From JBFWML01 sp050251635 (GTDB lineage: Bacteria; Campylobacterota; Campylobacteria; Campylobacterales; SZUA-545): a DNA stretch of 22,122 bases. Below the pieces are notes generated by a model, which searched no databases, was not told where the DNA came from, and was given only the letters and a program-made list of their open reading frames with translations. How positions within the stretch are numbered: the first letter of the stretch is position 1; each line of letters starts with the position of its first letter. Positions 1 to 7,155 of the stretch are shown piece after piece. Both the position numbers and the translations under genes were made by a program. The stretch lies in NCBI GenBank assembly GCA_050251635.1, contig JBFWML010000036.1:1-22122 (forward strand). Direction: 5' to 3'.

Positions 1-288
1 GCGACTGCTGTGGTATCGGAGGCCGCCTTGCGCGACCGATATCTTTCGGATGTGCACAAGCGCCTTGCGTCGGCTTGGCACCCTGGACATTCCGATTTGG
101 GTAAAATGGCGCAAATTCAATCGCGTATTTTTGCGCGCGGCGGCATTGAATATGAGATTCAAACCGTTCAGGGCGATCAACCCTTTGTCGATCGGCTCAC
201 GGCTGCCCTTGAAAAAATCAAAGCCCAGGGCGTTGAGCCGCCGCCAAAAACCATGAAGTTAGATGTGAGATTTGTCGTAAAGGAGTAG
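1..288 (+). CDS. tolA: TolA/TonB-like protein, C-terminal fragment (5' truncated)
   Basis: The frame is open from base 1, so this is only the last ~95 residues of a longer protein; the GTG at 10 is not the real start. The fragment has the look of a TonB/TolA C-terminal domain: an RYLSDVHKRLASAW helix like those that open such domains, a middle strand (GIEYEIQTV), a helix with PFVDRLTAALEKIK, and a final strand LDVRFVVKE. TolA is an inner-membrane-anchored periplasmic protein that links TolQR to Pal and TolB. The assignment rests mainly on context, because tolB, pal and cpoB follow directly, in the usual order. The tail carries AAGGAG (280-285), the ribosome-binding site of tolB, so the two genes are probably coupled. 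A different TonB-family paralogue cannot be excluded without the N-terminus. Confidence 0.75.
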   Translation, partial: ATAVVSEAALRDRYLSDVHKRLASAWHPGHSDLGKMAQIQSRIFARGGIEYEIQTVQGDQPFVDRLTAALEKIKAQGVEPPPKTMKLDVRFVVKE

Positions 289-289
289 T

Positions 290-1546
290 ATGCGTTTTTT
301 TTGGGTGTTGTTTCTTGCCGCGAGTCTTTACGCAGCCGATGCCACCTTGGAGGTGATCAAAGAGGTGGGTACCGCGCTGAACGTGACGGTGGAGTCTAAG
401 GGCCTTAATCCCAGCCTGATCGATCGGCGCATCGGGCGGATGATTGAGGCGGATTTGAAGGTGGCGGGTTTTTACAATGTGGTGCCTGCGCCCGCAGAAG
501 GCGGCCCCTCCTTTGATCCGGGGCACGCAATCTACCGCAACGCGGGGCTTGACCATCTTGTCCGCTATGACTACTTCTCCGAGCCCGGACGTCTTGGAAT
601 CCGCGCCGAGGTTTATGACGTCAAGGCAAAAAAGCCGCTGATTTCGCGTACCTACACCGTCAGCCGCGAGGAGCGTTTTCCCTTTCTGGCGCACCATCTG
701 ACCATCGATCTGGCCAAAAAGCTGGGAATAGACGGACTGGAGTGGATGGGAAAATTTGTGATTCTTTCGCGCCACGTCGGACCCAAGGAGACCGAAATTC
801 TCATCGCCGACTACAGCCTGACCTTCAAGCAGGCGGTTATCAAGGGCGGTTTTAATATATTCCCCAAATGGGCCGATACCGAGCAAAAGGCTTTTTACTA
901 CACCCACTATCTTGATAAGCCCACCCTCTACCGTGTTGATCTCTATACTGGCGAGCGCACCAAGATTACTGAATCCGAAGGGATGCTGGTTTGCAGCGAC
1001 GTAAGCCGCGACGGCAAGCGGCTTTTGCTGACGATGGCGCCCGATGATCAGCCCGATATTTTCGAATACAACCTCGCTACGCGTCAGGCAAAGCGGCTGA
1101 GTGAATACAGCGGCATTGATGTTAACGGCCATTATGTCGATGATGAGTCCGCGCTTTTATTCGTCTCCGATCGCCTCGGCTATCCGGAAATTTTCTATGC
1201 CCCCCTCAACGCGCCTGCTTCGGCAACCCAGTTTGTCTTTAAGGGCCGAAACAACAACTATATCAACACATGGAAAAACTACGCTGTGTTTGTTAGCCGC
1301 GATACCGACAGCGAATTTGCCGAAAACACCTTTAACTTGTACCTGATCTCGACCAAGAGCGATTTTATCCGGCAGCTTACCACCACGGGCAAAAACAATT
1401 TTCCCCGCTTCTCCCCCTCGGGCGATACCATCTTGCATACGAAGGAGTTTAAAAAGGAGAGCGCCCTGGGCATTATCCGCCTAGGGTACAACAAAAGCTT
1501 TCTTTTTCCCCTTGAAAAAGGTCAAATCCAAGCGATTGACTGGTAA
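290..1546 (+). CDS. tolB: Tol-Pal system beta-propeller protein TolB
   Basis: TolB is a periplasmic protein that binds Pal and TolA and takes part in outer-membrane constriction at division. The 418-residue product begins with a signal peptide (MRFFWVLFLAASLYAADA, cleavage near residue 16-18). The TolB N-terminal domain spans about 20-140, followed by PD40-type propeller repeats from about 150 to the end. Typical propeller phrases are DVSRDGKRLLLTMAPDDQPDI and FVSDRLGYPEIFYA, and the last blade has FPRFSPSGDTILHT. The length is normal for the family. ATG 290 sits four bases after AAGGAG (280-285), which lies inside the preceding gene, and starts one base after its stop. The position between the TolA-like gene and pal is the canonical tol order. 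Confidence 0.95.
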   Translation: MRFFWVLFLAASLYAADATLEVIKEVGTALNVTVESKGLNPSLIDRRIGRMIEADLKVAGFYNVVPAPAEGGPSFDPGHAIYRNAGLDHLVRYDYFSEPGRLGIRAEVYDVKAKKPLISRTYTVSREERFPFLAHHLTIDLAKKLGIDGLEWMGKFVILSRHVGPKETEILIADYSLTFKQAVIKGGFNIFPKWADTEQKAFYYTHYLDKPTLYRVDLYTGERTKITESEGMLVCSDVSRDGKRLLLTMAPDDQPDIFEYNLATRQAKRLSEYSGIDVNGHYVDDESALLFVSDRLGYPEIFYAPLNAPASATQFVFKGRNNNYINTWKNYAVFVSRDTDSEFAENTFNLYLISTKSDFIRQLTTTGKNNFPRFSPSGDTILHTKEFKKESALGIIRLGYNKSFLFPLEKGQIQAIDW

Positions 1547-1583
1547 AACCGGGTGCTTAACGGTCGTTTAAAACTGGGTTCGA

Positions 1584-1589
1584 TATGAT
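1584..1589 (+). promoter_or_regulatory. Candidate -10 box before pal
   Basis: TATGAT lies in the 80-base gap between tolB and pal, about 38 bases before the pal start, with an A/T-rich patch (GTTTAAAA) a little upstream and no good -35. The same hexamer occurs before gltB and before the membrane gene at 17676. It could give pal extra transcription independent of tolB, fitting the high abundance of Pal lipoprotein. The box sits in the loop of a small inverted repeat (1574-1579 with 1591-1596), so one of the two readings may be accidental. Confidence 0.3.
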
Positions 1590-1626
1590 GACCCAGATTC
1601 CATCAACTTAACCGAAGGAGAGAATT

Positions 1627-2190
1627 ATGATGAAAAAGGTCGTACTTACAAGCGCATTAGCCGCCCTTTTGCTGCTGACGGGTTGTGGACCCAAGGCGCA
1701 AGTCGATCCCGCCGAGGCGACGGATCAAAAAGTTGAGGCGGCAACCAAGCCCGCCGAAGAGACCAAAGTGGACATGGCCGATCAGGTCGCAGTAGCCAAA
1801 AGCGATGTTCAGGCGACTGCCGATGAGAAGGTGGCTGTAGTTGCCGCTGCCGTTAACGAGAAGTTGCCGGCTATCTACTTTGACTTTGACCGCTACAATA
1901 TCCGCGAAGATATGCAGTCTGCCATTAACGATCTGGCCCGCATCATTAAAGCCGGCGGTAATGTGAATTTCCGCATCGAAGGCAACTGCGATGAGTGGGG
2001 CACCGAAGAGTACAACTACGCACTGGGTCTTCGCCGCGCAAAGAGCGTTCAGGACGCGCTTGAGCGTGCCGGTGTAAGCAAGGCGCAACTTTCTTTGATC
2101 AGCTATGGCGAATCCAATCCCGTATGCACCGAGTCTAACCGCGATTGCTGGCGTCAAAACCGCCGGGTTGAATTGACCATTCTTCCCTGA
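1627..2190 (+). CDS. pal: Peptidoglycan-associated lipoprotein Pal
   Basis: Pal anchors the outer membrane to peptidoglycan and recruits TolB/TolA at the septum. The 187-residue product starts with a lipoprotein signal (charged MMKK, hydrophobic stretch, lipobox LTGC with Cys20). A low-complexity linker rich in Ala, Glu and Lys runs to about residue 75, and an OmpA-like peptidoglycan-binding domain covers about 80-187. Visible domain motifs are IYFDFDRYNI, GNCDEWGTEEYNYALGLRRA (119 onward) and the closing NRRVEL. GNCDEWG replaces the usual GHCDERG of gammaproteobacterial Pal. Two ATGs are adjacent (1627 and 1630); AAGGAG at 1615-1620 is 6 or 9 bases away and serves either. Gene order tolB-pal-cpoB supports the call. 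Confidence 0.96.
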   Translation: MMKKVVLTSALAALLLLTGCGPKAQVDPAEATDQKVEAATKPAEETKVDMADQVAVAKSDVQATADEKVAVVAAAVNEKLPAIYFDFDRYNIREDMQSAINDLARIIKAGGNVNFRIEGNCDEWGTEEYNYALGLRRAKSVQDALERAGVSKAQLSLISYGESNPVCTESNRDCWRQNRRVELTILP

Positions 2191-2198
2191 CCGTTTTG

Positions 2199-3152
2199 AT
2201 GCACCGGATACTTCTTTTTTTGGCGGCGGGCGCTTTTGCGCTAGCCGCCGAACCCTCGGCCTTTAGAGCCGGAAACCTCTCTTCATCCGAACCCTACGGA
2301 CTTACCGAAACCGAAAAAGAGATCCACGAAAACCGCCAAGCGATTGAGCGTTTGGAGAAACGGCTTTTTTCCCTGGAGCAAAAAACCGATACCGCTGCTT
2401 CTTTGTTGGAAGGGGTTATCGCCACAACCCGTGCCAACAGCGAAGCCATCCGGAACCTGACGCGCACGCTGCAGCAGATAGAGGCGGTGCAAAAACGTCA
2501 GATGGAGGGCGACCAAAAGGCCAAGATGGAGCTGGATGCGCTCCATCTGCGTCAGGAGGCCCTTGAAAAACAGGTGAACGAAGCCCTAAATGCCCAAGCG
2601 GAGAATCAGAAAAAACTTGCCGATTCTCTGGCCGCCCTGCAAAAGGCGGTAGGGGCGGGCGTTTCAAGGGAGGGGTTTGACAAAACCGTCAAGCAGTTGG
2701 TGGCCGAGATTGAAGCCAACCGCCGCGCAATCGCCCAGCTGGGCGGAAAAGCCGCTCCGGAGCCCAAAGTGGAGAGCTTCTCGAATATTCCTCCCGAAAC
2801 CCTGCTGGGTCAGGCAAAGACAATGATTGAGGCCAAAGAGTATGACGGCGCGCATGCCAGACTCGCCCATCTGCTCAGTACCAAATACAAGGCGGCGGAA
2901 ACCACCTTTTATCTGGGGACGCTTTACTATTTTCAGGGCGAAAACGATAAAGCGATCGCCGCCTTCAAGCAGAGCGCCCAACTGGACGATCAGGCGCGCT
3001 ATATGCCGGTGTTGCTCTATTACACCGCGATCGTTCTGGAGCGTCAAAAGAACAATGCCGAGGCGCGGCGTTTTTATGAAACGCTGCTTCGCCTCTATCC
3101 GGAACACGATGTGGCGACGGGCGCAAAGCGCAGGCTAGAGAAGCTGCCCTAG
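2199..3152 (+). CDS. cpoB: Cell division coordinator CpoB (YbgF)
   Basis: CpoB is a periplasmic Tol-Pal partner that coordinates outer-membrane constriction with septal peptidoglycan synthesis. From ATG 2199 the product has 317 residues: a signal peptide (cleavage near LAA-E, residue 17), a long coiled coil rich in Gln, Glu, Lys and Ala (about 35-180), then a C-terminal TPR domain (about 197-317) with AAETTFYLGTLYYFQGENDK and ARRFYETLLRLYPEHD. This coiled-coil plus TPR layout and the place after pal define the family. A TTG three bases earlier (2196) is possible but less likely. No clear Shine-Dalgarno precedes the start; the gene begins eight bases after the pal stop, so it may rely on coupling. 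Its last 18 bases overlap the convergent minus-strand ATPase gene. Confidence 0.9.
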   Translation: MHRILLFLAAGAFALAAEPSAFRAGNLSSSEPYGLTETEKEIHENRQAIERLEKRLFSLEQKTDTAASLLEGVIATTRANSEAIRNLTRTLQQIEAVQKRQMEGDQKAKMELDALHLRQEALEKQVNEALNAQAENQKKLADSLAALQKAVGAGVSREGFDKTVKQLVAEIEANRRAIAQLGGKAAPEPKVESFSNIPPETLLGQAKTMIEAKEYDGAHARLAHLLSTKYKAAETTFYLGTLYYFQGENDKAIAAFKQSAQLDDQARYMPVLLYYTAIVLERQKNNAEARRFYETLLRLYPEHDVATGAKRRLEKLP

Positions 3153-4019
3153 CGCCTCGTCAATAAGCGAACGCACCCCCGCGTCTGCGAGGATGTATTC
3201 GAGGCTTTTTTGGTTTTTGGGGTTTTCAATCAGTTGCGACAGAAGCGCGATTGCTTCATTGGCGGAGGTTTGCCGCAAATAGTTGACAAAGCGTATCTCA
3301 AGCTCCCTGCTGGGGCCGGCTTTGAGGGTTTCGATCAGATCGTTTTCAAACCGCTGCACCGTCTCCTGCGTCCCGCTGAGCGCCTTTTCAATTAGCCGCT
3401 CTTCATCTTTTGAATCATCATTGTCAAACGGTTCGTTCATGGCCGACAGCAATGCAACCAGCGCGGTTTCGTCGTCGCCCAGCACGGAGACGATGGCGGC
3501 ACGCAAACTCCGCCCGCTGGGTCTGGCGCTAAGAAGCCTGGAGAGCGCTTCAAGGCGGCGCGGCGGATGGCGTAGAAGCGTGCGTTCGTCGTTCTCGACC
3601 AGAGCACGCAGGGCAGGGTGGATCCGGTTTTGTCTGGCCCAAAGAAGCCACGCGGTAGTTTCGATCGGCGCCAGCCGGATTTTTGCCGTTGCCTCCAAGG
3701 GAAGCGCCTCGACGGAGGTGATTAGAAACTGACACTCAAACCGTGCTCCCAAAAGGGTTCGGGTGGCTAAGAAGGGTTTGAGAAATTGTGCCGTTTTGCC
3801 ATCGGCGTTTTCGATAATCACCGCAGGTGCGTTGGCGATGCGCGCATGAAGCAGGGAGAGGTTTTCGTTGCTCAGCTCCTGAGCGTGGAGGATGGGCGCT
3901 TGGGGTGAGAGCTGGCGGCAGAGCGTGGTCTTGCCGCATCCTTCGGGGCCGAAAACCGCAAGATCCAGCCCGGCTTTGAGGGCGGTTTGCGCAAGCAGCG
4001 CCGCTTCTTCGTGCATCAT
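3135..4019 (-). CDS. Small P-loop (AAA-like) ATPase of unknown function
   Basis: I do not recognise a named family for this 294-residue protein. It has a clean Walker A, FGPEGCGKTT (Gly24 to Thr31), then a weak Walker B position where a hydrophobic run AVII is followed by Glu70-Asn71 instead of Asp-Glu. A sensor-1-like strand FLITSVE (98-104) comes next, and then an Arg-rich helical stretch PPRRLEALSRLL that could be an AAA lid. The rest is predicted helical. The order resembles a minimal AAA/clamp-loader-like ATPase, but it does not look like HolB or DnaA. The start ATGATG (4019-4014) overlaps the TGA of the upstream HEAT-repeat gene, so the two are very likely translated together. Its 3' end overlaps cpoB by 18 bases, tail to tail. 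The altered Walker B suggests weak hydrolysis or nucleotide sensing (inference). Confidence 0.75.
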   Translation of the reverse strand: MMHEEAALLAQTALKAGLDLAVFGPEGCGKTTLCRQLSPQAPILHAQELSNENLSLLHARIANAPAVIIENADGKTAQFLKPFLATRTLLGARFECQFLITSVEALPLEATAKIRLAPIETTAWLLWARQNRIHPALRALVENDERTLLRHPPRRLEALSRLLSARPSGRSLRAAIVSVLGDDETALVALLSAMNEPFDNDDSKDEERLIEKALSGTQETVQRFENDLIETLKAGPSRELEIRFVNYLRQTSANEAIALLSQLIENPKNQKSLEYILADAGVRSLIDEALGQLL

Positions 4020-4645
4020 GCCGCACGCCTTTTGGCCAGCCAGATCAGTTTAAAACGGTAGCCGTGTTTGGGGTCGGAAAAAAGCAGTTTGAGACGATGG
4101 GCGAAACTCTCCTCAAAAACCCGCCTGAGCGTAAAAGGAGCCTCGTCGTAAAGCGTGGCGATCCAGGGTAGAAAGATGTCGTGGTCAAAGGCCTTTTCAA
4201 ACCACTCTAGCGCACTTTCGCGGATCTTTTCATTGGTGCTGTCCAGTTGCGAGAAAATAAAGGCGTGGGCTTCATAGGTGTCGCTGAAGTTAACAAAGGA
4301 GTCGATAATCAGCGGACGCAGGGCGGCATACTCATCGTAGAAGGCTCGAACCAGCCGGAAATGTTCGGTTTTGCCAAAACTGCACAGGGTGCGCACGGCC
4401 GCTACGCGCACCTCGTCTTCGGGGTCGATCAGAAGCTTGATCAGCTCCTTTTCGAACAGATCCAGCTCAAATTTGCGGATCGCTTTAATGGCGTTGATCC
4501 GTACGCCGAAATCCGAATCGTTCAGCATCACGGCGATCGCTTCGGCGGCGGCCAGTTTGGGCAGCTTCATCACCGTGGCGGAAAAGGGGCCTTTGGCGTC
4601 ATCCGAAAGCGCCCAGAGGCGTTCTAAAAACTGTTTGGCATTCAT
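4016..4645 (-). CDS. HEAT-repeat protein
   Basis: This 209-residue, probably cytoplasmic protein has no signal peptide and no membrane segment. It shows helical-repeat units of HEAT type: AEAIAVMLNDSDFGVRINAIKAI (about 34-56), ELIKLLIDPEDEVRVAAVRTL (about 67-87) and a weaker one with DSTNEKIRESALEWFEKA (about 135-152). The D..VR..A signature is typical of HEAT scaffolds that bind other proteins or nucleic acid. The C-terminus is basic (KLIWLAKRRAA). It is the first gene of a two-gene minus-strand unit and its stop overlaps the start of the P-loop ATPase, so the two may form a complex (inference). No Shine-Dalgarno is visible before ATG 4645, but a possible -10 (4652-4657) sits so close that the message may be leaderless. 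The specific function is unknown. Confidence 0.8.
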   Translation of the reverse strand: MNAKQFLERLWALSDDAKGPFSATVMKLPKLAAAEAIAVMLNDSDFGVRINAIKAIRKFELDLFEKELIKLLIDPEDEVRVAAVRTLCSFGKTEHFRLVRAFYDEYAALRPLIIDSFVNFSDTYEAHAFIFSQLDSTNEKIRESALEWFEKAFDHDIFLPWIATLYDEAPFTLRRVFEESFAHRLKLLFSDPKHGYRFKLIWLAKRRAA

Positions 4646-4651
4646 GGGCTG

Positions 4652-4657
4652 ATTCTA
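4652..4657 (-). promoter_or_regulatory. Candidate -10 box for the HEAT/ATPase pair
   Basis: On the minus strand TAGAAT occupies 4657-4652, six bases before the ATG at 4645. No Shine-Dalgarno lies between. If used, transcription would start at or next to the start codon. It diverges from the candidate fabD promoter at 4686-4691. No convincing -35 is seen. Confidence 0.3.
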
Positions 4658-4685
4658 GCGAGAAACGGTTGAAGTGGCCGCGTGT

Positions 4686-4691
4686 TAAAAT
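4686..4691 (+). promoter_or_regulatory. Candidate -10 box for the fabD operon
   Basis: TAAAAT lies 34 bases before the fabD ATG, in the short divergent gap between the HEAT gene and fabD. A start near 4698 would leave a leader of about 28 bases containing the fabD ribosome-binding site AAGGA (4716-4720). A TTGAAG at 4669-4674 is too close (11 bases) to be its -35. Confidence 0.35.
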
Positions 4692-4725
4692 CCGCGCCTT
4701 TAAACGCCCCGCCTTAAGGATTTGC

Positions 4726-5658
4726 ATGAAGAAAATCGCCTTTATTTTCCCCGGTCAGGGTTCCCAGGCCGTGGGAATGGGCAAAAGCCTGATCGAACGC
4801 CACGCCGCAGGAAAAGAGATGCTCGATGCTGCCTCCGCCGCGCTGGGTTACGATATGGGAAAACTGCTTTTCGAGGAAAACGATTGTCTGGGCCAAACCC
4901 GCTACACCCAGCCGGCGATTTTGTTTGTCAGCCTGCTGGCCCACAAGCTTTTCGAAAACGAACTGCCGATCAAACCGGTTTACGCGATGGGCCATTCGCT
5001 GGGCGAACTCTCCGCCGTGGCGGCCATGGGCGGGCTTTCTTTGGCTGACGCGCTCAATGTTGCCGCCAAACGCGGCGAGTGGATGCAAGCCGCCTGCGAC
5101 GGCGTGGGCGCGGGGATGATGGTGACTTTGGGCCTAAGCGATCAGGCCGCCGAAGAGGCGTGCAAAGCCGCGCAAGCCGAGGGTAAAAAAGTGTGGCCCG
5201 CCAACTACAACAGCGACGGTCAGATTGTGATGGCCGGGGTGAAGGCCGATCTGGCTTCGATGGAGGAGCGTTTTAAAGCCGCCGGTGCCAAACGGGCGAT
5301 GCTTTTAGATATGTCCGTCGCCAGCCACTGCCCGATTTTGCAAAGCGCCGTCGAGCCGCTGAAAAACCTGCTGAACGAAAAACTCCAAGCCAATCTGATC
5401 GCCCCCGTGATCGCCAATGCAACCGGCGAGGCGTATCAAACTAAAGACAAAGCGGTCGCGCTGCTGGCCGATCAGCTTGTAAAACCCGTGCGTTATAAGC
5501 AGGGCATTGCAGCGATCGAAAACGAGATTGACCTGTTTATCGAATTCGGCCACGGCGGGATTTTGAAGGGTCTGAACAAGAAAAACACCGCCAAGCCCAC
5601 GATTAGCGTCGGGACGGCGGATGAGCTGGAGCAGGCGCTCGAAGAGGCCGCCAAGTGA
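4726..5658 (+). CDS. fabD: Malonyl-CoA:ACP transacylase FabD
   Basis: FabD moves malonyl from CoA to acyl carrier protein, supplying the two-carbon donor for fatty-acid synthesis in the cytoplasm. The 310-residue product has all expected motifs: FPGQGSQ with Gln11, the nucleophile elbow GHSLGEL with Ser91, Arg116 in KRGEWMQ, the catalytic His201 in VASHCPIL, and a late EFGHGG motif. These match the E. coli positions (Gln11, Ser92, Arg117, His201) almost exactly. The start is ATG 4726, five bases after AAGGA (4716-4720). The frame extends upstream to 4669, but that stretch has no family similarity and holds the candidate promoter. It heads a tight operon, its TGA overlapping the GTG of mtnN. 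fabD next to mtnN is also known in Helicobacter. Confidence 0.97.
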   Translation: MKKIAFIFPGQGSQAVGMGKSLIERHAAGKEMLDAASAALGYDMGKLLFEENDCLGQTRYTQPAILFVSLLAHKLFENELPIKPVYAMGHSLGELSAVAAMGGLSLADALNVAAKRGEWMQAACDGVGAGMMVTLGLSDQAAEEACKAAQAEGKKVWPANYNSDGQIVMAGVKADLASMEERFKAAGAKRAMLLDMSVASHCPILQSAVEPLKNLLNEKLQANLIAPVIANATGEAYQTKDKAVALLADQLVKPVRYKQGIAAIENEIDLFIEFGHGGILKGLNKKNTAKPTISVGTADELEQALEEAAK

Positions 5659-6347
5659 GCGCGATGATCGGCATTATGGGGGCGATGCAGGAGGAGGTCG
5701 AACCGCTGCTGCGCCGCATGGAAAACGTGCAGACCGAGCGCATCGGCAACAACAACTACCACACCGCAACCCACAAGGGCAAACAGGTGGTGGTGGCCTA
5801 CAGCCGCATCGGCAAGGTCAACGCCGCCGTGACCGCGACGATGATGATTGAGCGGTTCAAAATTTCCAAACTGCTTTTTTCCGGCGTGGCGGGGGCGATC
5901 AGCCCGCAGCTGCGCGTGGGTGACCTGATCTGCGCGACCAAACTGGTTCAGCACGATGTGGATATCACCGCCTTTGGCCACAAGCCGGGCTTTATTCCCG
6001 AAACCGGCGATTTTTTCGCCACCGACGCGAAACTCAACGATCTAGCCCAAAAGGTTGCCGCCCACAGGGGTGTGAAACTCGGCAGCGGCGTCATTGCCAC
6101 GGGCGATCAGTTTATTGCCAACCCGGAGAAAAAAGAGTGGATTCGCAAAACCTTCGCCGCCGACGCGGTGGAGATGGAAGGGGCCAGCGTCGCCTGCGTT
6201 TGCGCGACCTTCGGCGTTCCGTTTTTTGTGCTTCGCGCGATCAGCGACGCGGCGGATATGGACGCGGGGTTTAGTTTTGACGAGTTTCTTAAAAGCAGCG
6301 CGGAAGTCAGCGCCGAGTTTGTGTTGGAGATGATCGAGCGGTTATGA
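5655..6347 (+). CDS. mtnN: 5'-methylthioadenosine/S-adenosylhomocysteine nucleosidase
   Basis: This enzyme cleaves adenine from methylthioadenosine and S-adenosylhomocysteine. In Campylobacterota the same protein also hydrolyses 6-amino-6-deoxyfutalosine in the futalosine route to menaquinone (known for Helicobacter and Campylobacter), so it may do both here. The 230-residue sequence shows the N-terminal IGIMGAMQEEVEPL, with Glu14 at the catalytic-acid position, the middle ATGDQFI, the ribose-binding VEMEGASVA (Glu173 and Glu175), and AISDAAD with Asp198, the catalytic Asp (E. coli Asp197). GTG 5655 overlaps the fabD stop (GTGA) and lies 7 bases after GAAGAGG. An ATG at 5664 would give a more usual N-terminus but is too far from that site. 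It overlaps the next gene by 4 bases. Confidence 0.95.
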   Translation: MSAMIGIMGAMQEEVEPLLRRMENVQTERIGNNNYHTATHKGKQVVVAYSRIGKVNAAVTATMMIERFKISKLLFSGVAGAISPQLRVGDLICATKLVQHDVDITAFGHKPGFIPETGDFFATDAKLNDLAQKVAAHRGVKLGSGVIATGDQFIANPEKKEWIRKTFAADAVEMEGASVACVCATFGVPFFVLRAISDAADMDAGFSFDEFLKSSAEVSAEFVLEMIERL

Positions 6348-7117
6348 GCCTGCCCGCCGCACGACTGCCCAAGCGCGTAATCCGCATTTGCGCCCAGACC
6401 AACGCCCGTTACAATCTCATCGGCGAGGGCGATCGGGTGATGCTGGGTTTAAGCGGCGGCAAGGATTCGCTGACCTTGGCGCATCTCTTGCTGCGAATGC
6501 AGCGGATTGCGCCCTTTAAATTCGACCTGCTGGCTGTCACGATCAACTACGGCATGGGCGAGGATTTAACGGCGCTCAAAGCCCACTGCGCCAAGTACGG
6601 CATTCCTCACCATGTGGAAGAGACCGATATTTTCCCCACCGCCGCTGCCCACATCCGCGAAAACAGCTCCTTTTGCAGCTATTTTTCCCGGATGCGGCGC
6701 GGCGCGCTTTACCGCGTGGCTGAGCGGTTGGGGTACGGCACATTGGCGCTGGCGCATCACCTCGATGACGCGGCGGAGAGCTTTTTTATGAATCTGATTC
6801 ATAACGGCAAGCTGCGATCGATGCCGCCGGTTTACACCGCCGAGGCCTACAACATCAAGGTCATCCGGCCGCTAATCAAGGTGCGTGAGGCGCAACTGGC
6901 CGAATGTGCGCGGGAAAACAACTTTCCGCTGATTGGCGACGAAGCGTGCCCGGCCTTTGCAATGAACGTAAAGATGCCCCATGCGCGGGCGGAGACCAAG
7001 GCGTGGCTCCACGAATTCGAGAAAACCCGGCCGGGGCTGTTTGACCAGTTTCGCCATGCCTTTGAAACGGTGGAAGCTGAAACTTTTTTTGATGAAGCGC
7101 ATTTTAAGAGCCGTTAA
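6344..7117 (+). CDS. TtcA-like PP-loop ATPase (tRNA 2-thiolation family)
   Basis: This 257-residue protein belongs to the PP-loop N-type ATPases, whose TtcA branch thiolates cytidine 32 of tRNA. It has the PP-loop SGGKDS (37-42), ALAHHLDDAAESFFMNLIHNG, and the C-terminal PHARAETKAW region. TtcA proteins carry a CxxC plus a later Cys that hold a 4Fe-4S cluster. Here Cys111 is present in FCSYFSRMRRGALY, but Phe114 occupies the second position of CxxC. The later Cys202 (DEACPAF) is kept. Either the cluster is held differently or the function has shifted, so I withhold the symbol. The start ATG 6344 overlaps the mtnN stop (ATGA), making this the third gene of the fabD operon. tRNA modification remains the best guess. 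Confidence 0.82.
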   Translation: MSLPAARLPKRVIRICAQTNARYNLIGEGDRVMLGLSGGKDSLTLAHLLLRMQRIAPFKFDLLAVTINYGMGEDLTALKAHCAKYGIPHHVEETDIFPTAAAHIRENSSFCSYFSRMRRGALYRVAERLGYGTLALAHHLDDAAESFFMNLIHNGKLRSMPPVYTAEAYNIKVIRPLIKVREAQLAECARENNFPLIGDEACPAFAMNVKMPHARAETKAWLHEFEKTRPGLFDQFRHAFETVEAETFFDEAHFKSR

Positions 7118-7155
7118 ACTAGGATGGATAACGATTGGATGCAAGGAGAGTTTTG

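Noticed and set aside
218..1132. Long minus-strand open frame (304 codons) opposite tolB
   Set aside because: It is the antisense of a clear tolB gene and its translation has no domain or signal.
3131..3156. Imperfect hairpin at the cpoB/ATPase overlap
   Set aside because: The pairing has bulges and only short stems, with no T-run. It is not convincing as a terminator.
4669..4725. Upstream extension of fabD to 4669
   Set aside because: The added residues match nothing in FabD, and ATG 4726 has a ribosome site and the usual MKKIAFIFPGQGSQ start.
7120..7125. TAGGAT as a -10 box before the lipoprotein gene
   Set aside because: It is a weak match without a T-rich upstream run and could be chance. 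A promoter here is plausible but not supported.
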